Shown: piece after piece, positions 1-7,835 of the stretch
How positions within the stretch are numbered: position 1 is the first letter of the stretch
Layout: each line of letters starts with the position of its first letter
Assembly (NCBI GenBank): GCA_947169885.1
Contig: CAMVRM010000025.1
Location: 1 to 44,344, forward strand
Direction of reading: 5' to 3'
Source: an uncultured Ruminococcus sp.
GTDB lineage: Bacteria > Bacillota > Clostridia > Oscillospirales > Ruminococcaceae
DNA length: 44,344 nt
Translations under genes and position numbers: made by a program
Notes under the pieces: generated by a model
Told to the model about the DNA's origin: nothing
The model's input: only the letters and a program-made list of their open reading frames with translations
Databases searched by the model: none

Positions 1-682
1 CATTTTCCTGATCGGTAAAATCAACGCACATCTCATAGAACTTGTCCCAGTCCCAAGTGCCGTCATAATACATCTGTGCAGGATCGTCATAGCCGTTCTG
101 CTCCATGGTCGTGCGATTGTAAACACACACATAACCGGGAGCCATGTAGATAACGCAAATGTATCTGTCGCCGCCGAATTTATACTGGTTCATGATGTCC
201 ACTGTGTCAGACCAAAGCTCGCTGTCAAGGTCTAAGTGGTCAATGCCGTCGATCGGAGCGAACATACCCTTTATTGCGCCTATCGGGAACACGTCAGAAT
301 CGGACGAGGGGAAAAAGTCGGGAGAATTGCCGCCCATGACTTTTGTTGCGATGTCGTCAAAACGAGTGTCCCATGTGGTCTGCACCCACTCGATCTTCCC
401 GCCGTATTTCGACTCGAAAAGCTCGATCGCAGGGTCTTTTGCAGAGCCTTCATTTGGGTTTATATCATAGTGAGCGATCCATTTGAGCGTCTTGTTTTCA
501 AGCTCAAAATCTTCCAGCTGGTCTTCAAGAGAATGCACTTGCTCAGCCTGTGATTCATTAAGGTCAACGCCGCCCTGAGCCTGCGAAGAACTTGAAGAAT
601 TTCCCGACTGACCGCAGGCTGAAACAGCCGCCGCTAAACCCAGCGAAAATACAGCCGCAAGGATCTTCTTTGCACTTCTCAT
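1..682 (-). CDS. Family-1 extracellular sugar-binding lipoprotein (N-terminal part)
   Basis: Only the first 227 codons are present; the gene runs off the left edge. Translation from ATG 680-682 gives a lipoprotein signal (MRSAKKILAAVFSLGLAAAV) followed by the lipobox VSAC, with Cys23 as the lipidated residue, then a Ser/Gln-rich spacer. The motif LKWIAHYDINPN and the following region resemble family-1 ABC solute-binding proteins, which hand sugars or oligosaccharides to ABC permeases at the outer face of the membrane. The start is supported by a GGAGG at 690-694 (minus strand), 7 nt before ATG. It is a paralogue of the binding protein at 18733-20160, which has IRWMGTYDLNPS at the matching place. 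No permease gene is in view, so the substrate cannot be assigned. Confidence 0.85.
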   Translation of the reverse strand, partial: MRSAKKILAAVFSLGLAAAVSACGQSGNSSSSSQAQGGVDLNESQAEQVHSLEDQLEDFELENKTLKWIAHYDINPNEGSAKDPAIELFESKYGGKIEWVQTTWDTRFDDIATKVMGGNSPDFFPSSDSDVFPIGAIKGMFAPIDGIDHLDLDSELWSDTVDIMNQYKFGGDRYICVIYMAPGYVCVYNRTTMEQNGYDDPAQMYYDGTWDWDKFYEMCVDFTDQEN

Positions 683-743
683 AAGACAACCTCCACACGA
701 TCGTTCACACTGTTAATACCTTTTGAACAATGCTTTCATTATG

Positions 744-771
744 ATTATATCATAAAATCACGGTTTGTCAA
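744..771 (-). promoter_or_regulatory. Sigma-A promoter of the sugar-binding lipoprotein
   Basis: On the minus strand TTGACA (766-771) is followed after 16 nt by TATAAT (744-749). A TG one base before the -10 makes an extended -10. It lies about 60 nt upstream of the ATG at 682. Confidence 0.75.
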
Positions 772-868
772 TCAAATATTTTCCCTTGATATAACAATAG
801 TAACATTGAATATGTAAACATTTTTCTTTTGGAGAGAATCGGACATATATATTAATGTATAGATTATC

Positions 869-1942
869 TTACTTCTTATTTGAAAAAAGTTCGGCAAGTT
901 TTTTGTTTGCGGCGTTCATCGTTCCGAAATTTTCGATGGTGCAGATAACTTTTTCGCAAGTTTGCATGACTGCAAGCGCTTCTTCAAACTTTTCATCGCT
1001 TATCGGCTCGAACGCCCGTTCGGTTATGACCCGTGCCGCAAGTGCCTTTGCTATCGGAAGTTCCGCATCGCCCTCGTGCAGCACGCCTGCCGCAAACGGC
1101 ACACCCTCACGCCACAGCTTGCGATATACTGCCGCACCGCTTCCGCCGCCGCCTATCACGAAAACTTTCGGTTCGCCCTCGACACGCTGAGGCTCGGCAC
1201 TTCCGTAAAGTCCGCAGAAACTGCCCTCGGGAATGCCGTAAAGTTCAGCAACCCGACTGTCGGAGAAAATCTCCTCGGGCGTGCCAAGCACAGGCTTTTC
1301 GGTCAGACAAAGCACTCTGTCGGAAAACCTCTGCGCAAGTTCCAGCTCGTGGAGCGTCATCATGACAGCTATCCCACGCTCACGCACCAGCCGCCGCAGA
1401 AGCGTCAGCAGACGCAGTTTTGCGCCAACATCGAGAAATGAAGTCGGTTCGTCAAGAAGCATGACTTTCGGCTGCTGTGCTATCGCCCTTGCGAGCATGA
1501 CACGCTGACGCTGACCGTCACTTATCTGCCGAAAATCACGCTCCGCAAGTTCGGTCACATCTGTAAGGCTCATCGCCTCGGAAACTGCGGCTTTATCGGT
1601 GTCTGAGAGCAGTCCCAGCCGTCCCGTGTAAGGATAGCGTGCGCTCTCAACGATGCTTCGGCAGGTCATACGCTCGGCTGTGATGCGATCGGTGAGCATG
1701 AGCGACATTATACGTGCAGTCTCAGCGGCGGTGATGCTCCCAAGCTCCTTTCCGCCAAGATAAACCTCGCCCGAGATGCGTTCAAGCTGTCCCGAAACGG
1801 TTTTCAGAACGGTAGATTTTCCCGAGCCGTTCCTGCCGATAACTGAAAGTATCTCGCCCGAATTAAGTTCAAAACTCAACCCTTGCACGACAACATTTTT
1901 CGCATATCCTGCCGATAGTTCTTTTGTGGTTAGCTGTTCCAT
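869..1942 (-). CDS. Iron-siderophore/cobalamin-type ABC transporter ATPase with C-terminal extension
   Basis: Residues 1 to about 250 are an ABC ATPase of the FepC/FecE/BtuD class. Walker A GRNGSGKST is at 36-44, the signature ISDGQRQR is the SDGQ form usual in this class instead of LSGGQ, Walker B is MLLDEP, and the H-loop is MTLHE. Such ATPases power uptake of iron chelates, haem or corrinoids. From about residue 260 an extra ~100-residue domain begins with a glycine-rich VFVIGGGGSGAA motif that suggests a small nucleotide-binding-like fold; I do not know its function. No permease or binding-protein gene is adjacent, so this is an orphan ATPase here. The start is supported by AGGTG six bases upstream. 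The stop codon at 869-871 sits in a degenerate TTATCTT-type heptamer repeat. Confidence 0.85.
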   Translation of the reverse strand: MEQLTTKELSAGYAKNVVVQGLSFELNSGEILSVIGRNGSGKSTVLKTVSGQLERISGEVYLGGKELGSITAAETARIMSLMLTDRITAERMTCRSIVESARYPYTGRLGLLSDTDKAAVSEAMSLTDVTELAERDFRQISDGQRQRVMLARAIAQQPKVMLLDEPTSFLDVGAKLRLLTLLRRLVRERGIAVMMTLHELELAQRFSDRVLCLTEKPVLGTPEEIFSDSRVAELYGIPEGSFCGLYGSAEPQRVEGEPKVFVIGGGGSGAAVYRKLWREGVPFAAGVLHEGDAELPIAKALAARVITERAFEPISDEKFEEALAVMQTCEKVICTIENFGTMNAANKKLAELFSNKK

Positions 1943-2081
1943 GAAAACACCTGTCTGATTTGGAATTACTCAAAATTATCGATAGTTATAAAAAATCATA
2001 TGACACAAATATTATGTACAGTCATTCTGACAACTAATACTTAAAAGAATTAACAAACTTTTACTTTGTGCCGCTAAGTTT

Positions 2082-2110
2082 ATTATAACACATTTTTTCT
2101 GAAAATTCAA
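2082..2110 (-). promoter_or_regulatory. Promoter of the orphan ABC ATPase, with a long leader
   Basis: On the minus strand TTGAAT (2105-2110), a 17-nt spacer and TATAAT (2082-2087) are seen, with TG one base before the -10. The predicted leader to the ATG at 1942 is about 130 nt. It is AT-rich and I saw no recognisable riboswitch in it; in particular no cobalamin-riboswitch GCCACTG core. Confidence 0.7.
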
Positions 2111-2228
2111 GTGCCGTTTTTTTGTTGGTAATCACGAAATACCGTTGAAATTATTATGCAAAACTGACATGAAACTCAGAAAAACTTTTCCGAAAACTGC
2201 GAATTCCGTGAACTTTTTCGTAAGTCTA

Positions 2229-2257
2229 TTTACATTCGTATTCGGCTGTGATATAAT
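2229..2257 (+). promoter_or_regulatory. Promoter of the GH26 mannanase
   Basis: TTTACA (2229-2234), a 17-nt spacer and TATAAT (2252-2257), placing the transcript start near 2264 and leaving a leader of about 45 nt. It diverges from the ABC ATPase promoter at 2082-2110; the roughly 120 bases between them could hold shared operators, but I saw no clear palindrome. Confidence 0.75.
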
Positions 2258-2310
2258 AATTACAACAAATAAAACCGTGATTTTTTAAGACTATAAAAGG
2301 ATCTGATACC

Positions 2311-3660
2311 ATGAATGCTAAAAAATATATCGCAATTATGACGGCTGTTCTTGCGGCGGCGGCTTCTGCTGCTTACGCTCCTGCGGCTTTTGCCGACGAA
2401 ACAGCTGACACTTCTTCCGAAACTGTTACCGAAAGCTATACGTCTGTTCATTCGCTCTCGAACCCTGCCGCAACCGATGAGGCAAAGCGCCTTTACGACT
2501 ATATCTGCGACAATTTCGGCGAATATATGATCTCGGGTCAGCAGGAATCCACTTGGATGGGTTCGGCTGACTACGAAATGGACTATATCAGCGAAACTAC
2601 CGGAAAACTGCCTGCTCTGCGTGGTCTTGACTTCATGAACAACGATTTCAACGGCGTTGTCAAGCGTGGCATCGAGTGGGACGCAAATGGCGGCATCGTT
2701 GAGATATGCTGGCACTGCGGCGTGAACGGCAAGGGCTATAATGAGGCTCTTGCTGATGACCCCGACTTCGACAAGCTCCTCACCCCGGGAACTGACGAAT
2801 ACAACGAAATGCTCGCAAGCTGGGACAAGGCAGGCGCAGCACTCGCAAAACTTCAGGACGCAGGTGTTCCCGTGCTTTGGAGACCTTTCCACGAGTTCGA
2901 CGGAATGTGGTTCTGGTGGGGCAAAGGCGGCGCTGAGAACTTCAAAAAGCTGTGGCAGATGATGTATGACCATTACACCAACGACCTCGGACTTAACAAC
3001 CTCATCTGGGTGCTGGGTTACGCTGATGATGTCAAGTCGGGCTGGTATCCCGGTGACGAATACTGCGATGTGATCGGCTCTGACACCTACCGTGGCGTTA
3101 CTGACAACGCAAAGGGCTGGGAGCTTCTTCTAAAAAATGCCGCCGACACAAAACCTATGGCGTTCCATGAGTGCGGAACTCTGCCCTCGCTCGATAAGTT
3201 CATTGAAGATGAAGTTATCTGGTCATGGTTCATGGTATGGCACACCGACCATATCATGAACAACGATAAGGAAAACCTCACGGAAGTCTATAACAGCGAC
3301 CTTGTTATCACGCTTGATGAATTGCCCGACCTCAAAGCATACGAAAGTGATCTTATCCCCGATGACAGTTCGCTTCCCGAGGAAAGTTCCTCAGTTGATT
3401 CCACTTCTTCCGCAGAAGAAAGCTCCGTGACTGACAGCTCCTCGACAGCTGACAGCAGTTCATCGTCAGACAGTTCTTCAACTGCATCGACTGTGAACAA
3501 CACTTCAACAGCATCTAAGACCACTGCGACCACGACTACCACCACTACAACAAAAACTTCAACAGATGCAAGCCCCGCAACAGGTGAAAAAGGCATTGCC
3601 GCAAGCGTTGTTGCGCTTTTGACTGCCGCAAGCATCGTTATTTCCAAAAAAATCGACTAA
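2311..3660 (+). CDS. Secreted GH26 beta-mannanase with (S/N)PxTG-type cell-wall sorting signal
   Basis: A signal peptide (residues 1-28, ending AAFADE) precedes a GH26 (beta/alpha)8 catalytic domain at about 45-345. The family-typical acid/base motif WRPFHEFDGMWFWW puts the catalytic Glu at E195 with His194 before it, and AFHECG puts the nucleophile at E287. GH26 enzymes mostly cleave beta-1,4-mannan or glucomannan. Residues about 350-420 are a Ser/Thr linker with a run of threonines. The C-terminus then reads SPATG (421-425), a hydrophobic stretch (GIAASVVALLTAASIVIS) and KKID, the three-part layout of a sortase substrate; SPxTG is the type of motif used by Clostridium difficile SrtB. I infer covalent wall anchoring. 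It is probably monocistronic, with its own promoter and a hairpin after the stop. Confidence 0.92.
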   Translation: MNAKKYIAIMTAVLAAAASAAYAPAAFADETADTSSETVTESYTSVHSLSNPAATDEAKRLYDYICDNFGEYMISGQQESTWMGSADYEMDYISETTGKLPALRGLDFMNNDFNGVVKRGIEWDANGGIVEICWHCGVNGKGYNEALADDPDFDKLLTPGTDEYNEMLASWDKAGAALAKLQDAGVPVLWRPFHEFDGMWFWWGKGGAENFKKLWQMMYDHYTNDLGLNNLIWVLGYADDVKSGWYPGDEYCDVIGSDTYRGVTDNAKGWELLLKNAADTKPMAFHECGTLPSLDKFIEDEVIWSWFMVWHTDHIMNNDKENLTEVYNSDLVITLDELPDLKAYESDLIPDDSSLPEESSSVDSTSSAEESSVTDSSSTADSSSSSDSSSTASTVNNTSTASKTTATTTTTTTTKTSTDASPATGEKGIAASVVALLTAASIVISKKID

Positions 3661-3666
3661 ATAAGT

Positions 3667-3702
3667 CCGTCAGCTCCGCTATTTTTTCGGGGCTGACGGT
3701 TT
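3667..3702 (+). terminator. Probable terminator after the mannanase gene
   Basis: Arms CCGTCAGCTCCG (3667-3678) and CGGGGCTGACGG (3688-3699) form a 12-bp stem with one G-U pair. Only TTT follows, so it may be a weak terminator or a processing site. The trmK Shine-Dalgarno lies just after it. Confidence 0.55.
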
Positions 3703-3726
3703 ATGCGTAAACAGGAGGCTTTTTTC

Positions 3727-4434
3727 ATGAAGCTTGAACTTATAAACAAGCGGCTGCTGACCTGTGCAAAGGCAGTCAAAAACGCCGAAACGCCGTTCGC
3801 CGCCGATGTCGGCACAGATCACGGCTATCTTGCGGCGTATCTTGTGCAAAACGGCATCTGCCGACACGTCTGGGCGTGCGACATAAATCCCCGACCGCTG
3901 AGTTTTGCGAAAAAAACTATTGAGGAATACGGACTTTCGGACAGCGTTACAGCGGTTTTATCAAACGGTCTGGACGCTTTTCCCGAACCGCCCGAAAACG
4001 GACAGTTTTCAATAATTTGCGCAGGAATGGGCGGCGAACTTATAGCTGACATCATTTCAAGATGCAGTTGGGCGGCAGAATGCAGGCTAATATTACAGCC
4101 CATGACAAAAGCTGACGTTCTCAGAAAATGGCTCTACGAAAACGGATTTTCGGTAACTGCCGAGACTGCCTGCGAGGACGGGAATTTTGTTTATTCGGTA
4201 ATGACTGCCGAGAAAAAAACGCCTGACTACGAATGCAGTGAACGTTATCTGACGGCAGGTTTCGTCACGGCGGACACCAAAGACGGCAGAAAATATCTTG
4301 CCATGCGTGCGGCAAGGCTCAGACGTGCAGGCGAGGGAATGCTCTCGTCGGCTGACGAAGAAAAATGCGCCGAGGGCAAGCGGCTGACAGCACTTGCCGA
4401 ACGGCTGAAAAATGAATCGGAGGGAATATTATGA
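3727..4434 (+). CDS. trmK: tRNA (adenine(22)-N(1))-methyltransferase TrmK
   Basis: This 235-residue protein matches TrmK (COG2384), which methylates N1 of A22 in bacterial tRNAs using S-adenosylmethionine. The SAM-binding motif I is AADVGTDHGYLAAYLV (residues 25-40), followed by the acidic motif ACDINPRPL and the family motif CAGMGGELIADII. The start at 3727 is chosen over the in-frame ATG at 3703 because AGGAGG (3713-3718) lies 8 nt before it and would be inside the longer reading frame. The gene overlaps the next by four bases (ATGA at 4431-4434), implying translational coupling. The pairing with a Nif3-family gene is the same as yqfN-yqfO of Bacillus. Confidence 0.93.
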   Translation: MKLELINKRLLTCAKAVKNAETPFAADVGTDHGYLAAYLVQNGICRHVWACDINPRPLSFAKKTIEEYGLSDSVTAVLSNGLDAFPEPPENGQFSIICAGMGGELIADIISRCSWAAECRLILQPMTKADVLRKWLYENGFSVTAETACEDGNFVYSVMTAEKKTPDYECSERYLTAGFVTADTKDGRKYLAMRAARLRRAGEGMLSSADEEKCAEGKRLTALAERLKNESEGIL

Positions 4435-5201
4435 ACACAACAGTCGGAAATATCTATGACCTTATTGACGGATTTGCGCCTTTTTCGGGTCAGCAGAGTT
4501 ATGACAACAGCGGTCTTTGTGTCGGGAGCCGTGACTGCGAAGTTACAAGAGTACTGACGGCACTCGACATCACCTGTGACGTTGTGCGTGAAGCGGAAAA
4601 GCTTGGCTGTGAACTTGTCATTTCGCACCACCCTGTTATTTTCCGTGGATTAAAGACCCTTGACCCGAAAGCTCCTGCGGTCATGCTTGCGGCAAGGGGC
4701 ATCTCGGCTATCTGCGCACACACAAGCTTCGACTCGGCAAGCGGCGGCATGAACGATCTTCTTGCGGAACGTCTGGGACTGAAAGTCATCGAACCGCTCG
4801 CTTTTGAGGAGGGCAAACCTATGGGTTATGTCTGCGAACTGCCTTTCGAGTGTTCCGAGGCGCACATGGCAAGCGTCTGCAAGAAAAAGCTCGGCTGTGA
4901 AGTTGTGCGCATGACAACTGTCGGCAAAAGCCTGAAACGTGTCGGCATATGTTCGGGCAGCGGCGCTTCACTCATTTCCGATGCGATAAACAAGGGCTGT
5001 GATGCGCTTATCACAGGCGACTGCAAGCATTCAGCATTTGTCGATGCGGTCAACCTTGGTTTCTGCCTTATAGATGCAGGGCATTTCCACACCGAAAACA
5101 TCTTCCACGAATTCATGGCGGCAAAACTTACCGAGAACTTCCCCTCCCTGACGGTCATGCAGTCTCAGGCTTTCAACGACCCTGTGACAGTCATTAAATA
5201 A
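4431..5201 (+). CDS. Nif3-like dinuclear metal centre protein (YqfO family)
   Basis: A full-length 256-residue Nif3/YqfO-family protein. The conserved metal ligands are visible: VISHHPVIF (H66, H67), AHTSFDSASGGMND (H97, D101) and the C-terminal AGHFHTENIFHE. Family members form toroidal hexamers with two metal ions per subunit; some have been annotated as GTP cyclohydrolase I type 2, but the physiological reaction is not settled. This copy lacks the ~110-residue insert domain of the longer Bacillus form. It overlaps trmK by ATGA and is followed by a strong terminator, so trmK-nif3 is a two-gene operon. Confidence 0.9.
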   Translation: MNTTVGNIYDLIDGFAPFSGQQSYDNSGLCVGSRDCEVTRVLTALDITCDVVREAEKLGCELVISHHPVIFRGLKTLDPKAPAVMLAARGISAICAHTSFDSASGGMNDLLAERLGLKVIEPLAFEEGKPMGYVCELPFECSEAHMASVCKKKLGCEVVRMTTVGKSLKRVGICSGSGASLISDAINKGCDALITGDCKHSAFVDAVNLGFCLIDAGHFHTENIFHEFMAAKLTENFPSLTVMQSQAFNDPVTVIK

Positions 5202-5205
5202 CTAT

Positions 5206-5252
5206 AAAGCCATAGCGCCGACTTGTTCGGAAAACGCTATGGCTTTTATTTT
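5206..5252 (+). terminator. Intrinsic terminator of the trmK operon
   Basis: AAAGCCATAGCG (5206-5217) and CGCTATGGCTTT (5235-5246) form a perfect 12-bp stem followed by TATTTTTT. It lies between convergent genes; the plus-strand T-run is the clearer one. Confidence 0.85.
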
Positions 5253-5253
5253 T

Positions 5254-6081
5254 TCAGACCGATTTCATCCAGCGGACACACTCTGCCGCCCATTTTTCTG
5301 CAACAGGAACAATGTGCCATTCGCCTGTTGCGGTAGCTTCATTGCACAGCGAAAGACCGTGACCGCCGTAGGGGTAGATGTGGCTCTCGAACGGTATCTT
5401 GTTTTTCGACAGTGCCGCCGTGTAAAGTATCGTATTCATAACAGGCACACAGCCGTCATCAGCGCAGTGCCATATGAACGTAGGCGGTGTCTGTTCGCCT
5501 ACACGCTTTTCCATTGAAACATATTCTCTCAGTTCGGGATCGGGTTTGTGCTGAATAAGGTTAGAGATAGTTCCCTCGTGCGTCAGTTCCGGATCGGACA
5601 CGATGACAGGATAGCAAAGCACCGAACCGTTGACTTTGAGCATCTCGCTCTCACAGCCGAGTGTCTCGGAAAGTACCTTGCTGTTCCAAAGATTTGCCAT
5701 TGAAGCCGCAAGATGTCCGCCTGCCGAAAAGCCCATAACGAATATCTTGTCAGGGTCGATGTCGAATTTCTCGGCGTTTGAGCGCACATAGCGTACAGCC
5801 TCGGCACATTCGAGAAGAGCTGTCGGGAATTTCTTGTCAACGCAGGAATATCTCAGCACAAAGCAGGCAAACCCCTCTCCCATGAACCTGAAAGCAACAG
5901 GCTCGGCTTCACGCTCTGAACACCAGTCATAACCGCCTCCGGGACAGATGATGAGTGCAGGTCTTTTCCTTTTGCCCATTTCCTCAAAATAAGTCGGCAG
6001 ATAACAGTCAAGACAGGGAGAAGTCTGTGGGTCATCAAGCCCTGCTTTTGCGTAGTTCAGTTTTATATCATAGCGTTCCAT
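5254..6081 (-). CDS. Alpha/beta hydrolase, esterase/lipase family (acetyl-esterase-like)
   Basis: A 275-residue serine esterase without a signal peptide, so probably cytoplasmic. Its oxyanion-hole motif is ICPGGGYDWCS (about 45-55), the nucleophile elbow is GFSAGG with Ser119, the acid is in HCADDGCVPV (D208/D209), and the base is in YGGHGLS (His241). The layout is that of the COG0657/BD-FAE-like esterases common in plant-polysaccharide degraders, which remove acetyl or feruloyl groups from oligosaccharides; the substrate here is inferred only. It lies 45 nt downstream of the VanY-like gene on the same strand and converges with the trmK operon. Confidence 0.85.
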   Translation of the reverse strand: MERYDIKLNYAKAGLDDPQTSPCLDCYLPTYFEEMGKRKRPALIICPGGGYDWCSEREAEPVAFRFMGEGFACFVLRYSCVDKKFPTALLECAEAVRYVRSNAEKFDIDPDKIFVMGFSAGGHLAASMANLWNSKVLSETLGCESEMLKVNGSVLCYPVIVSDPELTHEGTISNLIQHKPDPELREYVSMEKRVGEQTPPTFIWHCADDGCVPVMNTILYTAALSKNKIPFESHIYPYGGHGLSLCNEATATGEWHIVPVAEKWAAECVRWMKSV

Positions 6082-6126
6082 TTTTTTATCACTCTTTCTG
6101 TTACTATAAGATCGTCCTAAAAATAT

Positions 6127-7152
6127 TTATTCGCTTGTCAGTTCGGCAGAATCAGCGTCAGTCGAAGCGTTTTCAAGCAAAGGTATGTATTGCAGCTGAG
6201 CGCAGATAAGGTATCCGCTGCCGCAGCGGTAAGCCTTAAAAGGTGCGGCATTGCCTTCGGGGTCGGCAGGCAGTTCTATCTGAACATTGCCGTTCATATC
6301 AGCCTGAACAGCATAGACAAGTTCATTTCTGCCGTAAGCATCCACAAGCATCGGCGCATCAAAATTCATCTTCATAAGCCCGAGTTCAAGTTCATCGAAA
6401 CAATAGCCGTTTTCGTGCATGAAAGCCGCCGCTTCTTCGCCGACAAACCTGAAAAGTGTCATATCTGCGTCATGCCCCGTGACTTCTTCCTTGCCCTTTG
6501 GATAACGAAGCACAAAGCCGTACTTATAGCAGTTGTCCACGAACCAGTCATATATCCCTGCGCCCGTAAAAGCACGGCTTCCCTTATTTTCCTCGTAAAG
6601 CGAAAAGCCTATGAGCAGACCTGTCGAAGCCTCATCGGGTGCAGACTGTTCTTCCGGTGTCATTCCGTAGTTATACTGCGGTTCGGGCGGCGCTTGATAA
6701 GCAGAACTTACCATGACCGTGCGCATACCTGTTTCGCTGTAAAAATCCGTGAGCATATGAGAAAGCGGATAGACAGCTTCGGCGGCGCAGAGAAGTTTTG
6801 TATCTGCGAGCGAAGCTACCTGAAAGCCGTCATCGGAAAAAACGGCGTTATAAACGGGCTGCAAGCGTGATCTCGGAGCATCATAATTCTTGGCGAGAAG
6901 AAGATCGTCTGACTGTTCGGGCGTTAAGTATGCTTCTGTTCGTGAAGCAAGCACGGCATTCAGGTCAATATCATCGATTGGCTGATGCTCAATGACCGAT
7001 GACGAATCGGGCATCGAGTTGCTCTGTTCTATCTCTGTTTTATCGTATTCAATGACACCTCTCACGGCAAGTGCCGCAAAAACAGCCGCAAGCCCCCAGA
7101 CAGCCGCTCGTCTGAGTTTTGCTATAAATGCTGAATTTGAGTTATCTTCCAT
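6127..7152 (-). CDS. Membrane-anchored VanY-like (peptidase M15B) protein lacking the zinc ligands
   Basis: Residues 11-30 form an N-terminal membrane anchor, then a linker, then a domain from about 90 to 285 that follows the M15B D,D-carboxypeptidase pattern. YDWFVDNCYKYGFVLRYPKGK is typical but is split here across 201-220, and FRFVG (234-238) is followed by AAAFMHENGYCFDELE. The catalytic positions are changed. The EHxTGLAxD motif reads EASTGLLIG (174-182), so the zinc His and Asp are Ala175 and Gly182. The EPWHFRYVG motif reads DMTLFRFVG (230-238), so the catalytic Glu is Asp and the zinc His is Leu233. It is therefore probably a non-catalytic peptidoglycan-binding or regulatory relative. 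The esterase gene follows after 45 nt. Confidence 0.75.
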   Translation of the reverse strand: MEDNSNSAFIAKLRRAAVWGLAAVFAALAVRGVIEYDKTEIEQSNSMPDSSSVIEHQPIDDIDLNAVLASRTEAYLTPEQSDDLLLAKNYDAPRSRLQPVYNAVFSDDGFQVASLADTKLLCAAEAVYPLSHMLTDFYSETGMRTVMVSSAYQAPPEPQYNYGMTPEEQSAPDEASTGLLIGFSLYEENKGSRAFTGAGIYDWFVDNCYKYGFVLRYPKGKEEVTGHDADMTLFRFVGEEAAAFMHENGYCFDELELGLMKMNFDAPMLVDAYGRNELVYAVQADMNGNVQIELPADPEGNAAPFKAYRCGSGYLICAQLQYIPLLENASTDADSAELTSE

Positions 7153-7226
7153 TTTGTGTTCCTGTCCTCTCCAATGGGTTATTTCATATTTTTATATCTG
7201 ATAATTGGTAAATGTTTAGGCAAATT

Positions 7227-7336
7227 ATATAGTCACCCTACTTCAAAATTCGATAGCAAATGAAACGTTGAAAATTCTCTTTTCAGGAAGTTCTCTTTAA
7301 ATTGTATATACTTGATTTCAAGTAGGGCGACTATAT
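7227..7336. repeat. Imperfect inverted repeat around a 64-bp spacer
   Basis: Arm 7227-7249 (core ATATAGTCACCCTACTT) is matched in reverse complement by 7314-7336 (core AAGTAGGGCGACTATAT) with a single T/C difference, so 17 bp pair with one G-U. The right arm ends one or two bases before the stop codon of the next minus-strand gene. Transcribed on the minus strand it would form a long stem; no T-run follows it. Confidence 0.6.
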
Positions 7337-7337
7337 T

Positions 7338-7835
7338 TTATTTCTTTGTGAGCCTTATTATTGCGATAACGCCCAACAGCATCGACAAGCCCATGCCGAA
7401 CAGCATAAGCGACCACGCCGACCTCTGCCCTGCCATGAACGTTTCAAAGCTGACACCGCCGACTATCTTTTCCGCCTTCTCCTCCATTCCCAAAGACGAA
7501 AACAGCATCGAAAGTTCAAAACGAATATTGAGCAGTGCCGAAAACGCTGCGATACCGCTTCCTATCGACGAAAACAGAACGCCGTAATTTTCCTTTTTTC
7601 TCCACACGATAAGTCCGTGTACAAAATGCACTGCCGTGAGTATCAGGAACACGCAGTAAGCCGCAAAATTCCCGATACATATTGCCTTTGAGGGGTCGCT
7701 GTCACCGTCCAGTGCTTTCATGAGCGAAAGCAGCAGACCGCCCATTGCAAATGACGCTATCATTGCAAAAAGTGCGATGATGCGGTTTCTTTTTTCATGT
7801 TTTTCAAGTCCCTTTGATTTGATCTTCTTGGGCAT
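7338..7835 (-). CDS. Hypothetical four-helix membrane protein
   Basis: I do not recognise this 165-residue protein. A basic N-terminus (MPKKIKSKGLEKHEKRNR) precedes hydrophobic segments at about 18-40, 52-74, 85-105 and 140-161, consistent with four membrane helices and both ends inside. Its ATG overlaps the stop codon of the upstream CNNM/CorC gene (TAATG at 7833-7837 on the minus strand), so translation is probably coupled and the two proteins may work together at the membrane. The stop codon adjoins the right arm of the inverted repeat at 7227-7336. Confidence 0.7.
   Translation of the reverse strand: MPKKIKSKGLEKHEKRNRIIALFAMIASFAMGGLLLSLMKALDGDSDPSKAICIGNFAAYCVFLILTAVHFVHGLIVWRKKENYGVLFSSIGSGIAAFSALLNIRFELSMLFSSLGMEEKAEKIVGGVSFETFMAGQRSAWSLMLFGMGLSMLLGVIAIIRLTKK

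Noticed and set aside
1943-2081. Riboswitch in the leader of the ABC ATPase
   Set aside because: The leader lacks the conserved cobalamin box and other recognisable aptamer cores; it is just AT-rich.
2260-2973. A 237-codon frame on the minus strand across the mannanase N-terminus
   Set aside because: It lies entirely opposite a clear GH26 gene, has no family motifs, and its composition mirrors the coding strand.
3288-3647. Valine-rich frame opposite the mannanase linker
   Set aside because: The valine runs are the reverse complement of the Thr/Ser linker codons, so it is a shadow.
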